Shown: positions 52,399-62,059 of the stretch, piece after piece | Layout: each line of letters begins with the position of its first letter | How positions within the stretch are numbered: the stretch's first letter is position 1 | From: Variovorax sp. PAMC28562 | Lineage (GTDB): Bacteria > Pseudomonadota > Gammaproteobacteria > Burkholderiales > Burkholderiaceae_C | Length of the DNA: 64,000 nt | NCBI RefSeq assembly: GCF_014303735.1 | Contig: NZ_CP060296.1 | Location: 941,501-1,005,500 of the forward strand | Direction of reading: 5' to 3' | Position numbers and translations under genes: made by a program | Notes under the pieces: model-generated | Told to the model about the DNA's origin: nothing | The model's input: only the letters and a program-made list of their open reading frames with translations | Database searches by the model: none

Positions 52399-54105
52399 TT
52401 AAGCCGTAGGCGCCGCGTGTCCCCACGGCGGCGCGCGCTCGAACTCCGCGATCCACTCCGGAATCTGCGGCGCGAACATCGGCCGGGCGATGCCGTAGCC
52501 CTGGCCGAACGTGCAGCCGAGCGCCATCAGCGCATCGCCGTGCGCGACGGACTCGACACCCTCGGCGATGGCCTTGCGCCCGAGCCCGTGCGCCATTACC
52601 AGGATGCCTTCGACGATGGCCCGGTCTTCTGCGTCCTCGACCATGCCGCGCACGAAAGACTGGTCGAGCTTGAGCGCCGCCACCGGCAACTGGCGCAGGT
52701 AGGTGAGCGATGAATAGCCGGTGCCGAAGTCGTCCAGCGTGACCGGCACACCGAGCATCTTGCAGGCCAGGATGAAGTCGGCCACAGCACCGAAGTCCTT
52801 GATGGCGGTGGTTTCCAGGATCTCCAGTTCGAGCACGCCGGGCTGCAGTTGCGGATAGCGCGCCAGGTGCCGCGTCAGCCGCTCGATGAAGTCGGGCCGC
52901 AGCAAATGGCGCGGGCTGATGTTGACGCTGATCGACGTGCGCAAACCACCGTCGAGCCACGCTGCCGCCTGCCGCATCGACTCGCCGATGACCCAGTCGC
53001 CGAGCAGCTCGACCAGTTCGTGGTCTTCGATGAGCGGCACGAAAGCGACTGGCTGCAGCAGCCCGTATTGCGGATGTTGCCAGCGCACCAGCGCCTCCAT
53101 GCCGATGACCTTGCCGTGCGCCATGTCGACCTTGGGCTGGTACGCGAGCACGAACTCGCTCTGCTCCAGGCCGTTTCGGATGCGCTGGCGAATCTGCTGC
53201 TCCTGGTGCTGCTCGAGCGCGCGCGACGCATCGAAATACTGCACCTGACTGCCACCACCGCGCTTGGCAAAAAAGAGCGCATAGCGCGCGTGCTGCAGCA
53301 GCACTTCGGTCGGCTCCTCGCCATAGCGCATCAACGCCACGCCGACGCTGACGCGAATGCGCGTGGTGCGCTCCTGCAGCCGGAACGGGTGGGCCAGTCG
53401 GGCCAGCACCTGCTCGATCAAATCGTCGCATTGCGCCTGGCTGGTGAAAGACATCACCAGCGCGAACTCGTCGCCGCCGACGCGGGCCACGGTGGCATCG
53501 TGCGGCACCGCCGCCTTGAGCCGGCGCGCAACTTCGCGCAACACGGCGTCGCCGCCGACCGGGCCAAAGCCGTCGTTGACGTTGCGGAACTGGTCGAGGT
53601 CGAGATAGCAGATCGCCAGCAGCCGCTCGGGGTCGCCGTCGTGCATGTGCGGCGCGCGCTGCAGTTCTTCGAGCGTCGGAATGCGGTTGGGCAGCCGGGT
53701 GAGTGCGTCGTGCCGCGACAGCATGTCGAGCCGCTCGGCGCGCACGCGGCTCATCTTCAGGCAGAAGCTCCACAGGATGGATTGGTCGTCCATGCGCTCC
53801 GCACGCATGTCGACCAGCAGGCCCTCGCCGTGCAGCCCGCGCAGGACGACGTTGTCGCGCTCGACCACGCCCAGCGCCGGCACCGCGACGTCGCTCAGGG
53901 CTTCGGTGTTGAATGCGGTTTTTGCGCCGAGCGTGGGGCCACCCCCGACTCCCGCTTCAACGGCCACCGGTTCGAGCACCTCGGCAAACGGCAGATCAGC
54001 CAGCGAGCCCGGCGCGTAGCCCAGCAGGTGGTGCGCGTCCACGTCGGCCCAGAGGATCTGCCCATCGCGAATCTTGAGGTGGCCGACGAGCGTGCGGGTG
54101 AACAT
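52399..54105 (-). CDS. PAS-like/GGDEF-EAL c-di-GMP enzyme
   Basis: 568 residues. A short N-terminal PAS-like region (GQILWADVDAHHLLGYAPGSLADLPFAEVL) precedes a GGDEF domain (SRHDALTRLPNRI, CYLDLDQFRNVNDGFGPVGGDAVL, intact GGDEF near 209). A full EAL domain follows (LAYQPKVDMAHGKVIGMEALVRWQHP near 335, SVNISPRHL, LELEILETTAIKD, LDDFGTGYSSLTYL, LKLDQSFV, AEGVES). The EAL catalytic residues are all present, so phosphodiesterase activity is likely. The GGDEF half may be active or a GTP sensor. It converges on bcsC with 22 bases between stops and may lower the c-di-GMP that activates BcsA. Confidence 0.92.
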   Translation of the reverse strand: MFTRTLVGHLKIRDGQILWADVDAHHLLGYAPGSLADLPFAEVLEPVAVEAGVGGGPTLGAKTAFNTEALSDVAVPALGVVERDNVVLRGLHGEGLLVDMRAERMDDQSILWSFCLKMSRVRAERLDMLSRHDALTRLPNRIPTLEELQRAPHMHDGDPERLLAICYLDLDQFRNVNDGFGPVGGDAVLREVARRLKAAVPHDATVARVGGDEFALVMSFTSQAQCDDLIEQVLARLAHPFRLQERTTRIRVSVGVALMRYGEEPTEVLLQHARYALFFAKRGGGSQVQYFDASRALEQHQEQQIRQRIRNGLEQSEFVLAYQPKVDMAHGKVIGMEALVRWQHPQYGLLQPVAFVPLIEDHELVELLGDWVIGESMRQAAAWLDGGLRTSISVNISPRHLLRPDFIERLTRHLARYPQLQPGVLELEILETTAIKDFGAVADFILACKMLGVPVTLDDFGTGYSSLTYLRQLPVAALKLDQSFVRGMVEDAEDRAIVEGILVMAHGLGRKAIAEGVESVAHGDALMALGCTFGQGYGIARPMFAPQIPEWIAEFERAPPWGHAAPTA

Positions 54106-54170
54106 GACAGCGATTGTTCACCAAAGTAGGCCCGCCCGGGTCGCCGCAATGGGCTCCGGCGCCCAAACAG

Positions 54171-56789
54171 CTACCAGCGCACCCGCATGCCGAGTTGTCC
54201 CTGCACACCCTTTTGCTCGGTGATGCCGATCGCGCCGATGTACGACAGCCCCGCATACACAGCCACCGGCTTGTTCAGGGCGCCGGTCACGCCGACGCCG
54301 ACTTCCAGCGCGCTGGCATTGCGTCGCGTGCCCACGCTGGTGGCGGTCCCCAGCAACACGTCGCCGGTGCCGCCGAAGGTATGCCAGAGATTTGCCTTGA
54401 GGTAAGGCCTCCATTGGGCCGCCTCCGCGCCGAATCGCCCTTCGAGCCGGGCACCGAGGCGTGCGGTGATCGCGTGGTCTCGGGTGAAGCGGATCGCCGA
54501 CACGCCGTCGTAGAAATCGTCGATCGTGCTGCGCTGCCAGATCAGCTGCGCCTGAGGCTCGAGCGTCGCGTGCTCGCCGAGCGCGATCGGGTAGCCGCTT
54601 TCGAGCGACGCGCTCACCGTGCTGCCATGCGGTCGGCCGCCGCGGGCCAGCGTCGACAGCGCGTCGACCTTGAACCGCGTGCCCATGAGCACAGCATCGC
54701 TGTACCAGCCGGACGCTGCGATGTGCGTCCAATAGGCGCCGACGCTGTAGCCCTCCACGCTCAAGCGGCCGACCGCCGCATCGGCGTATCCGCTCGACAT
54801 GCCGCTGACATCGCCGCTGCCGCGCGTGTAGCCGGCCAGCAGACCGGCGCGGTCGCGTGCGCCGCTGTCGGTGGTGCGGGCGATGAAGTCGTGCCCCAGT
54901 TGCAGCCCGCTCACGGTACCGTCGAATTGCGGGTCGGCATCGCCGCGCAGGCGCTGCCGCGTGTTCTGGCCAAAGGCGCGGCCCCACGAGGCCTGCGATC
55001 CGTTGTCCCGGGTCAGCAAAGTCGTATCGCCCTGGCGGTCGTTGAAGGTGCTGAGCTGCGCCAGCCCGATACTGCGCACCACCATCGGCACGGCGCTATA
55101 GAGCGCGACCTCGGGGCGATACAGCGTGACCGGTTCCGACGCTGCCGCGGTGGCCGAGGCGATCGCCACTTCCGCCGGCGTGCCCGAGCCACCCGTGGTC
55201 GATAGGACCAGTGCCGTCGCCTCCGCGATCGACCCGACCACCGTACCGCCGACCGAGTAGCCCGACGAGCGCAGGTACCAGCTCTCTGGGTTGCCGCCGG
55301 TCGCGCCACCGCGAAACAGGCGATAGCCATAGGCACCGACTTCGAGCGGCTGCGTCAGCGAGAACGCGCCCGCCGCGGTCGTGCCGCCGTTGACCGTCTG
55401 CACCACCTGGATTCCATCGGCCCGCGTCGCCGCACCGAGACCGCCCCGGTTGACGACCTGGATGCCGGTGGACCCTGACGCACGGCCACCGTCGATGACC
55501 AGTTTGTCGGCTGGCGAGTTGTCGCTGCCGAGCACGGTGTTGAGCTGCATCAACGCACCGACGCCGGTGTAGTTGCCGCGCACCGTGAACACGCCGAAGC
55601 CGTTGCCGGCGCCCGGCCCCGGCAGCAAGGTGCCGCTGTTGGTCACGTTCCCGACGAACGTGCCGGTGCCCGCGACCGTGGTGCCGGGGAGCACCTGGAT
55701 CACCGGGCTGGTGAGCGCGGCAGTGAGGTCGAAGCGGCCGCTCTCCACGCGGATGCTGTCGGTGAAAGTGGCGTCGGTCTTCCACGACCATTGCGTGCCG
55801 CGCATCGTCAGGTTGCGGAAGTTGCGAAACACGTTGTCGACCGTGCCCGTACCTTCGAGGAAACCGCTGCTGGTTGCGCCCCCCCCGTCGGCCGCGCCGC
55901 GAATGACCGAGCCGGTCTGCAGGATCAGCGTGCCGGTGCCCAGCGGTCCCATGAACACGGCGCCGTCGTTGGAGGTGCCGCCGTGGCCCTCGAGCGTGCC
56001 CGCGTTGACCAGCACGTCCTGGCCGTTCTGTCCGCGGTAGGCATACGAGCTGGCACTGAACATCGCGCCTCCCGCGCGGTTCTCGACACGCGAAAAGAAG
56101 GTGCTGGCACCCACCGTGTTGGCATGAACCGCATCGGCAAAGCCCGAGGTCGGTGATGTGTTGGCGCCCAGCGCGGTGATGGTGCCGGTGTTGATGAGCA
56201 CGTTGGCTACGCCGTTGCCGCCCTGCATATAGACGCCCTTGGCCGCTGTGCCGTTGGTCGTGATGCTGCCGCTGTTGACGACCGTGTTACCCGGCCCGAA
56301 AGTGAAGACGCCGTGCGAGGCACCGCCTGTCGTCACGATGCTGCCAGCGTTGGTGATGAGAGTGCGCGTGCTGCTGCCCGACGGTGTCGAGATGCCGGCC
56401 GTGCCGCCGCTGGTGGTGCGGATCGCGCCGTTGTTCGTCAGCGTGTTGTCGTTGCCGGTCGCACCCATCGCCGCGCGCGCCGCACCCGAGCCGCCCGACA
56501 CTGTGATCTGCCCGTTGTTGGTGATGCTGCTGGCGTCGCGCACCAGCAGTGCCTGCGTAGCGCTGGTGGCGAGCGAGGCACCCGGGCTCACGCTGATGTC
56601 GACGTTGGTACTGCCGGGATCGGCGATCACGCTGGTGGAACCAGTGATCACGCCGCTGCACACCACCGTGCCGCCTGTGGTCGGCGTCGTCGTGGGTAGG
56701 CAGGCCGCGTGGCCTGCGGTGCAAAACAGTCCGGCGCTCAGGGCGCTCACGACATTCACCGAACCCAAGGAGTATCGAAGCTTCAACAT
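54171..56789 (-). CDS. Autotransporter with outer-membrane beta-barrel domain
   Basis: 872 residues. The signal peptide is about residues 1-29 (ending TAGHA). The passenger is a beta-helix built of imperfect repeats: ITNNGQITVSGG, LTNNGAIRTTSGG, ITNAGSIVTTGG, VVNSGSITTNG. It is followed by the linker motif VLPGTTVAGTGTFVGNVTNSGTLLPGPGAGNGFGVFTVRGNYTG that typifies the junction before type V barrels. From about residue 595 (ASWGRAFGQNTRQRLRGD) to the end is the translocator barrel, ending in ...LGMRVRW with the expected terminal aromatic. A surface or adhesin role is inferred. The start is 21 bases after the aceE-type stop on the same strand, so read-through is possible. Confidence 0.9.
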   Translation of the reverse strand: MLKLRYSLGSVNVVSALSAGLFCTAGHAACLPTTTPTTGGTVVCSGVITGSTSVIADPGSTNVDISVSPGASLATSATQALLVRDASSITNNGQITVSGGSGAARAAMGATGNDNTLTNNGAIRTTSGGTAGISTPSGSSTRTLITNAGSIVTTGGASHGVFTFGPGNTVVNSGSITTNGTAAKGVYMQGGNGVANVLINTGTITALGANTSPTSGFADAVHANTVGASTFFSRVENRAGGAMFSASSYAYRGQNGQDVLVNAGTLEGHGGTSNDGAVFMGPLGTGTLILQTGSVIRGAADGGGATSSGFLEGTGTVDNVFRNFRNLTMRGTQWSWKTDATFTDSIRVESGRFDLTAALTSPVIQVLPGTTVAGTGTFVGNVTNSGTLLPGPGAGNGFGVFTVRGNYTGVGALMQLNTVLGSDNSPADKLVIDGGRASGSTGIQVVNRGGLGAATRADGIQVVQTVNGGTTAAGAFSLTQPLEVGAYGYRLFRGGATGGNPESWYLRSSGYSVGGTVVGSIAEATALVLSTTGGSGTPAEVAIASATAAASEPVTLYRPEVALYSAVPMVVRSIGLAQLSTFNDRQGDTTLLTRDNGSQASWGRAFGQNTRQRLRGDADPQFDGTVSGLQLGHDFIARTTDSGARDRAGLLAGYTRGSGDVSGMSSGYADAAVGRLSVEGYSVGAYWTHIAASGWYSDAVLMGTRFKVDALSTLARGGRPHGSTVSASLESGYPIALGEHATLEPQAQLIWQRSTIDDFYDGVSAIRFTRDHAITARLGARLEGRFGAEAAQWRPYLKANLWHTFGGTGDVLLGTATSVGTRRNASALEVGVGVTGALNKPVAVYAGLSYIGAIGITEQKGVQGQLGMRVRW

Positions 56790-56810
56790 GCCCCGATATT
56801 TAGCATAGGG

Positions 56811-59516
56811 CTACGCCGTCGACCAGTCAGCTTTTAGATTGACATGGCGCACCGCCCGCACGATGCTGGCCGCATCGACACCGAAGAAATCTCGCAGTGC
56901 GGCGCGCGTGTCGCTGCGCCCGAAGCCATCGGTACCGAGCGTGAGGTATCGGCGGCCTTCGGGCAGGTAGGCGCGAACGCTCTCGGGCACGGCGCGAACG
57001 TAGTCGGTGGCGGCGACGATCGGACCTGCACCCTGGCCGAGCTGCTGCGCGATGAAGGGCGTCGATACGGCATCGCCACGCAACGCCGCCTGCTCGCACG
57101 CGGTACCGTCACGCGCCAGCTCGCTCCAGCTGGTAACGCTGAACACATCGACAGTTGCGCCTTCGCTCGCCAGTAGCTGCGCAGCCTTGACGACTTCGGT
57201 GAGGATGGCGCCGGAGCCCAACAGCGTGACGTGTGCGGCTTCCGTCTTACCCTTGGCTTCTCCATACCGCCCGAACCGATAGCACCCGCGCAACACATCC
57301 GCATGCACTTGCGCCGGCAGGCTCGGCTGCGCGTAGTTCTCGTTCATCAACGTCACGTAGTAGAAAACGTCCTTCTGCTCGACCAGCATCTCGCGCATGC
57401 CCGCATCGATGATCACCGCCATTTCGCCGGCGAAGGCCGGGTCGTAAGCCTTGCAATTGGGGATGGTCGCGGCGATCAAATGGCTGGTGCCATCCTGGTG
57501 CTGCAGCCCTTCGCCGCCGAGAGTGGTGCGGCCCGATGTGGCGCCCAGCAGGAAGCCGCGCGAGCGCTGGTCGGCAGCGGCCCAGATCTGGTCGCCGACG
57601 CGCTGGAAGCCGAACATCGAGTAGTAGATGTAGAACGGCAGCATCGCGAGGCCGTGCACGCTGTAGCTCGTCGCTGCCGCTGTCCAGCTGGCGATGGCAC
57701 CGGCCTCGCTGATGCCTTCTTCCAGGATCTGCCCGTCGGTGGCTTCGCGGTAGCTCAGGATGGTGTCGATGTCTTCCGGCGCATAGCGCTGGCCCACGCT
57801 CGAATAGATGCCGACCTGCTTGAACAGGTTCGCCATGCCGAAGGTGCGCGCCTCGTCGGCCACGATGGGCACCACGCGCGGGCCCAATGCCTTGTCTTTC
57901 ATCAGCGCGCCGAGCATGCGGACGAACGCCATGGTGGTGCTCATGTCCTTGCCGTCGGCCTCGAGCGCGAACTTGGCGTAGGCATCGATGGCTGGCACGG
58001 GCACCACGTCGCAGGTTGTCTCGCGCCGCGGCATCGCGCCACCGAGTGCTTCGCGATGCGCCTTCAGGTAGCGCATCTCGGCGCTGTCGTCGGCCGGCTT
58101 GTAGAAAGACAGCGAGGTCGCCTGCTCGTCCGAGAGCGGCAGGTTGAAGCGATTACGAAAGCCGATGAGGTCGGCACTCTCGAACTTCTTGTGCGAGTGC
58201 GTGGTCATCTTGCCTTGCCCCGCACCCATGCCGTAGCCCTTCTTGGTGTGGGCCAGGATGACGGTCGGCTGCCCGACGTGTGCAGCCGCTGCGGCGTAGG
58301 CGGCGTGGATCTTCACGAAGTCGTGGCCACCGCGCTTCAGGCGATCGATCTGTTCGTCGGTCATGCCTTGCGCCAGGCGCTTCAACTCTTCGTTCTGGCC
58401 AAAGAAGGTGTCGCGGTTGAAGCGGCCGTCCTTTGCGGCGAAGGTCTGCATCTGACCGTCGACCGTGTTGGCGAAGGCGCGGGCCAGCGCGCCGGTGGTG
58501 TCGCGCGCGAAGAGGCCGTCCCAGTCACTGCCCCAGATCAGCTTGACGACGTTCCATCCTGCCCCGGCGAAGAGCTTTTCGAGCTCGTCGATGATGCGGC
58601 CGTTGCCGCGCACCGGGCCGTCCAGGCGCTGCAGGTTGCAGTTGACGACCCACACCAGGTTGTCGAGCTTCTCGCGCGCGGCCAGGGTCAGTGCGCTCAT
58701 GGATTCGGGCTCGTCCATCTCGCCGTCGCCGAACACGCCCCACACGCGTCGCTCTGCGACGTGTTTTCCGTTTTCATTGCGGGCGCTGCAGTCGAGCAGC
58801 TGCCGATCGGTGAGGTAGCGCATGAAGCGCGCGTGGTAGATCGAGCTGATCGGGCCGATGCCCATCGAGCCGGTCGGAAACTGCCAGAAGTCGGGCATCA
58901 GGTAGGGATGCGGGTAGCTGCTCAGGCCGCGTGCGCCCTTGCCCTGGGTGAAGGCGGGAGCGGTCAGCTCCTGGCGGTAGTGCAGCAGGTCGTCTTCGCT
59001 CAGGCGGCCTTCGAGAAATGCGCGTGCGTAGACACCCGGTGCGCTGTGCGGCTGGAAGAACACCAGATCACCACGATGGCCCTCGTTCTTGGCATGAAAG
59101 AAGTGGTTGAAGCCCATCTCGAACAGATCGGCCGCGCTGGCGTAGCTGGCGATGTGGCCGCCGAGTTCGCCGTAGGAATGGTTGGCGCGCACCACCATCG
59201 CCAGCGCGTTCCAGCGCATGAGGGAGGCCAGGCGTTCTTCGATCGCGAGGTCGCCGGGGAAGGCCGGTTGCGCATCGACGGCGATGGTGTTGACGTACGG
59301 CGTGCACAACTCGGGCTGCCAGCCGATGCGTTGAGCGCGGGCCTGCTCGGCAAGAGCGTCGAGGATCTGCTTTGCGCGCTCCGGGCCGTTGGCTTCGACC
59401 AGCGCGGCGAAGGCGTCGCGCCACTCGGCTGTTTCCTGCGGGTCAGGATCCCCTGTAGACGCTCCCGTGGGCGCGCCAGCGAGGACACTGAGTTGAAGCG
59501 TGGACAAGGCGTTCAT
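56811..59516 (-). CDS. aceE: Homodimeric pyruvate dehydrogenase E1 (AceE/MdeB type), stand-alone
   Basis: 901 residues, the AceE length. It performs thiamine-diphosphate-dependent decarboxylation of pyruvate (or, for MdeB-like relatives, 2-oxobutyrate). Landmarks: VRANHSYGELGGHIASYASAADLFEMGFNHFF, YHARFMRYL, the ThDP motif GDGEMDEPESMSAL...WVVNCNLQRLDGPVRGNGRIIDEL, HTKKGYGMG, and DEARTFGMANLFKQVGIYS. No aceF or lpd gene is adjacent, unlike a typical PDH operon; the genome probably has a main aceEF locus elsewhere and this would be a second copy. It is divergent from phoX, with 122 bases between. Confidence 0.9.
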   Translation of the reverse strand: MNALSTLQLSVLAGAPTGASTGDPDPQETAEWRDAFAALVEANGPERAKQILDALAEQARAQRIGWQPELCTPYVNTIAVDAQPAFPGDLAIEERLASLMRWNALAMVVRANHSYGELGGHIASYASAADLFEMGFNHFFHAKNEGHRGDLVFFQPHSAPGVYARAFLEGRLSEDDLLHYRQELTAPAFTQGKGARGLSSYPHPYLMPDFWQFPTGSMGIGPISSIYHARFMRYLTDRQLLDCSARNENGKHVAERRVWGVFGDGEMDEPESMSALTLAAREKLDNLVWVVNCNLQRLDGPVRGNGRIIDELEKLFAGAGWNVVKLIWGSDWDGLFARDTTGALARAFANTVDGQMQTFAAKDGRFNRDTFFGQNEELKRLAQGMTDEQIDRLKRGGHDFVKIHAAYAAAAAHVGQPTVILAHTKKGYGMGAGQGKMTTHSHKKFESADLIGFRNRFNLPLSDEQATSLSFYKPADDSAEMRYLKAHREALGGAMPRRETTCDVVPVPAIDAYAKFALEADGKDMSTTMAFVRMLGALMKDKALGPRVVPIVADEARTFGMANLFKQVGIYSSVGQRYAPEDIDTILSYREATDGQILEEGISEAGAIASWTAAATSYSVHGLAMLPFYIYYSMFGFQRVGDQIWAAADQRSRGFLLGATSGRTTLGGEGLQHQDGTSHLIAATIPNCKAYDPAFAGEMAVIIDAGMREMLVEQKDVFYYVTLMNENYAQPSLPAQVHADVLRGCYRFGRYGEAKGKTEAAHVTLLGSGAILTEVVKAAQLLASEGATVDVFSVTSWSELARDGTACEQAALRGDAVSTPFIAQQLGQGAGPIVAATDYVRAVPESVRAYLPEGRRYLTLGTDGFGRSDTRAALRDFFGVDAASIVRAVRHVNLKADWSTA

Positions 59517-59638
59517 TCGTTGGTTCCGATTCGGTGTGCTTCGACAGTATCGCCACTGCCGCGCATTGCCACGAAACCGTCATATCGCGTGGATATGGTC
59601 AGGCTCCCGTCAGCCAGCAACAAAAGCCATAGCCCGCC

Positions 59639-62059
59639 ATGAACGATAGAACGCTTCCGACTTCTCTTGTCAATCCGTACGCCGACCCGGACGACTTCGA
59701 CAACAACCCGAGCGCCAACACAGCGCTCGGTGACGTCATCGCCACACGCATGCATCGGCGGCATTTGCTGCGCGGCGGCGTCGGCGCACTCGCTGCCGCG
59801 ACGCTCGGCCCGCTGGCACTGAGTGCCTGCGGCGGTGGCGGCAGCAGCGGCGGCTTCCCGATCATTCCGCCGGCGCCCGCTCCCGCACCGGTGCCCGCAC
59901 CGCCGCCCCCTGCACCGGCACCCGCGCCAGCCGCTGGTCCAGCGCTGGGCTTCACGGCAGTGAGCAAGAGTCTGGCCGACAGCATCGTCGTGCCGCTCGG
60001 CTACACCGCGACGGTGATCTACGCGACCGGCGACTCGATCGATCCGGCCGTCAGCGACTACAAGAACGACGGCACCGACGACAACTTCGGCCGACGCAGC
60101 GGCGACCAGCACGACGGCATGCACTTCTTCGGCCTGACCGGCGACGGCAAGCCGACGCTGACCAACAGCGACCGCGGCCTGATGTGCATCAACCACGAAG
60201 CCATCAACGGCACGGTGGCCTTCATGCACCCGAACGGCCAGACCAATGCCGGCGCTACTGCCGGTGCACGGCCCGAAGCCGAAGCGCTGAAAGAAGTCGA
60301 GGCGCACGGCGCATCGGTGGTCGAACTCGCCCGCAGCGGCGGCAAGCTGGCAACCGTCAAGACATCGACCTTCAACCGCCGCATCACGCCGCGCACGCCG
60401 ATGACATTCGGCGGTCCGGCCAAAGGCTCGGCCTTGCTGAAGACGCTGTACTCACCCGCCGGCACGACCACGCGCGGGATGATCGGCAACTGCGCCAGCG
60501 GGTACACGCCGTGGGGCACGTACCTCACTTGCGAAGAGAACTTCGCCGGCTTCTTCACCCGTGGCGCGGCCGACGATGCGCAACGCACGCCCAAGGAACT
60601 CACGGCCTTCCTGCGCATCGGGCTGAAGCAGAACGTGACGGGCGGCCAGCGCTGGTCGACCGTGGTTGCGGCCGACCCGGCAAGCACCGAATACCAACGC
60701 TGGAACGCCAGCAAAACCGGCGCATCGACCGATGGCACGGACGACTTCCGCAACACGCACAACACCTTTGGCTGGGTCGTCGAAATCGATCCGTACGACC
60801 TGTCGTCCACACCCGTCAAGCACACCGGCCTCGGCCGCTTCGCGCACGAAGGTGCATGGCCGAGCAACCCGGTTGTCGGCAAGCCGCTGGCCTTCTACAT
60901 GGGCGACGATTCGCGCAGCGAGTACGTCTACAAGTACGTCTCGAAAGCCACCTGGATCGCGGCCGATGCGAACCCGAGCGACCGCCTCGCGACCGGCGCC
61001 AAGTACCTGGACGACGGCACGCTCTACGCAGCCAAGTTCAACGCCGACGGCAGCGGCACCTGGCTCAAGCTCGACCTGACCAACGCGGCGATTTCGGGCA
61101 ACACGGCCTACGCTTTCACCGACCTGGCGGACGTGCTGGTCAACGCGCGTCTGGCTGCCGATGCGGCCGGCGCCACCAAGTGCGATCGCCCCGAGTGGAC
61201 GGCGGTGAACCCGCTCAATGGAGAGATCTACATCACCATGACGGAGAACCCGGACCGCGGCAACGTCGGCTCCACCAGCAACAACAACGTGCCCAACCCC
61301 GACGTGGATCCGGCCTTTCCGCGCTACTGGCTCGACAACAAGGCCATCACCACGCAAAACGCTGCGGTGCAGGCCAACAAGGGCGACGTCAACGGCCAGG
61401 TCATGCGCATTCGCGAGACCGGCAACGACGCATCGGCCACCACCTTCAACTGGGACATCTACCTGTTCGGCAGCCAAGCCAAGGCCGATGCAGGGCTGGA
61501 CGATGTCAACTACCAGAAGAACGTGAACCTGTCGGGCCTCTCCGACTTCAATGACCTCTCCAAGCCCGACGGCTGCTGGTTCTCCCGTGCCAGCGGCATC
61601 CTGTGGATCGAGACCGACGACAACGCCTACTACGACGTCACCAACTGCATGCTGCTGGCTGCCATTCCGGGCACGTACGGCGACGGCGGAAAGATCGACG
61701 TGGTGAACCAGGCCAACGGCAAGCCGGGCACGGCCGGCACCGCACCGGTGACCGTCACGACCTATGCCGGCAAGAAGATGACCGACACGATTTTCAAGCG
61801 CTTCTTGACGGCGCCGAAGGGATCGGAAGTGACTGGCCTGGCCGAGTCGCCGGACGGCAAGGCGCTGTTCATCAACATCCAGCATCCGGGCGAGAACACC
61901 GCCGCCGCGAACATCGGTGACCCGACCAAGTACGAGAGCCATTGGCCAGGCACCGGCGCCGGCATCGCGCTGCCTTATGGTCCCGGTGGGGCCGTAGCGC
62001 GACCGCGTTCGGCAACGGTGATGATCACCAAGAACGACGGCGGGGTCATCGGGTTGTAG
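59639..62059 (+). CDS. phoX: PhoX-family alkaline phosphatase (DUF839), Tat-exported lipoprotein-like
   Basis: 806 residues. The N-terminal ~35 residues precede a twin-arginine segment (HRRHLLRGGVGALAAATLGPLALSACGGG) with a possible lipobox Cys. A Pro/Ala-rich linker follows. The body shows PhoX hallmarks: GDQHDGMHFFGL, GLMCINHEAIN, GTYLTCEENFAGFF, GWVVEIDPYD, LGRFAHEGA, YMGDDSRSEYVYKYVS, RPEWTAVNPLNGEIYITMTEN, and the C-terminal FINIQHPGEN. PhoX is a Ca/Fe-dependent periplasmic phosphatase for phosphorus scavenging. No clear Pho box was found upstream; a short CATATC-GCGTG-GATATG inverted repeat lies at 59581-59597. The 3' end abuts a haemagglutinin remnant. Confidence 0.9.
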   Translation: MNDRTLPTSLVNPYADPDDFDNNPSANTALGDVIATRMHRRHLLRGGVGALAAATLGPLALSACGGGGSSGGFPIIPPAPAPAPVPAPPPPAPAPAPAAGPALGFTAVSKSLADSIVVPLGYTATVIYATGDSIDPAVSDYKNDGTDDNFGRRSGDQHDGMHFFGLTGDGKPTLTNSDRGLMCINHEAINGTVAFMHPNGQTNAGATAGARPEAEALKEVEAHGASVVELARSGGKLATVKTSTFNRRITPRTPMTFGGPAKGSALLKTLYSPAGTTTRGMIGNCASGYTPWGTYLTCEENFAGFFTRGAADDAQRTPKELTAFLRIGLKQNVTGGQRWSTVVAADPASTEYQRWNASKTGASTDGTDDFRNTHNTFGWVVEIDPYDLSSTPVKHTGLGRFAHEGAWPSNPVVGKPLAFYMGDDSRSEYVYKYVSKATWIAADANPSDRLATGAKYLDDGTLYAAKFNADGSGTWLKLDLTNAAISGNTAYAFTDLADVLVNARLAADAAGATKCDRPEWTAVNPLNGEIYITMTENPDRGNVGSTSNNNVPNPDVDPAFPRYWLDNKAITTQNAAVQANKGDVNGQVMRIRETGNDASATTFNWDIYLFGSQAKADAGLDDVNYQKNVNLSGLSDFNDLSKPDGCWFSRASGILWIETDDNAYYDVTNCMLLAAIPGTYGDGGKIDVVNQANGKPGTAGTAPVTVTTYAGKKMTDTIFKRFLTAPKGSEVTGLAESPDGKALFINIQHPGENTAAANIGDPTKYESHWPGTGAGIALPYGPGGAVARPRSATVMITKNDGGVIGL

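Noticed and set aside
56300..56750. Repeated short motifs in the autotransporter gene as a CRISPR-like or tandem DNA array
   Set aside because: The repeats are degenerate at DNA level and correspond to beta-helix protein repeats (xTNNGxI).
59581..59597. CATATC-GCGTG-GATATG inverted repeat between aceE and phoX as a Pho box
   Set aside because: It does not match the tandem CTGTCAT-type Pho box; noted only as a short repeat in the phoX entry.
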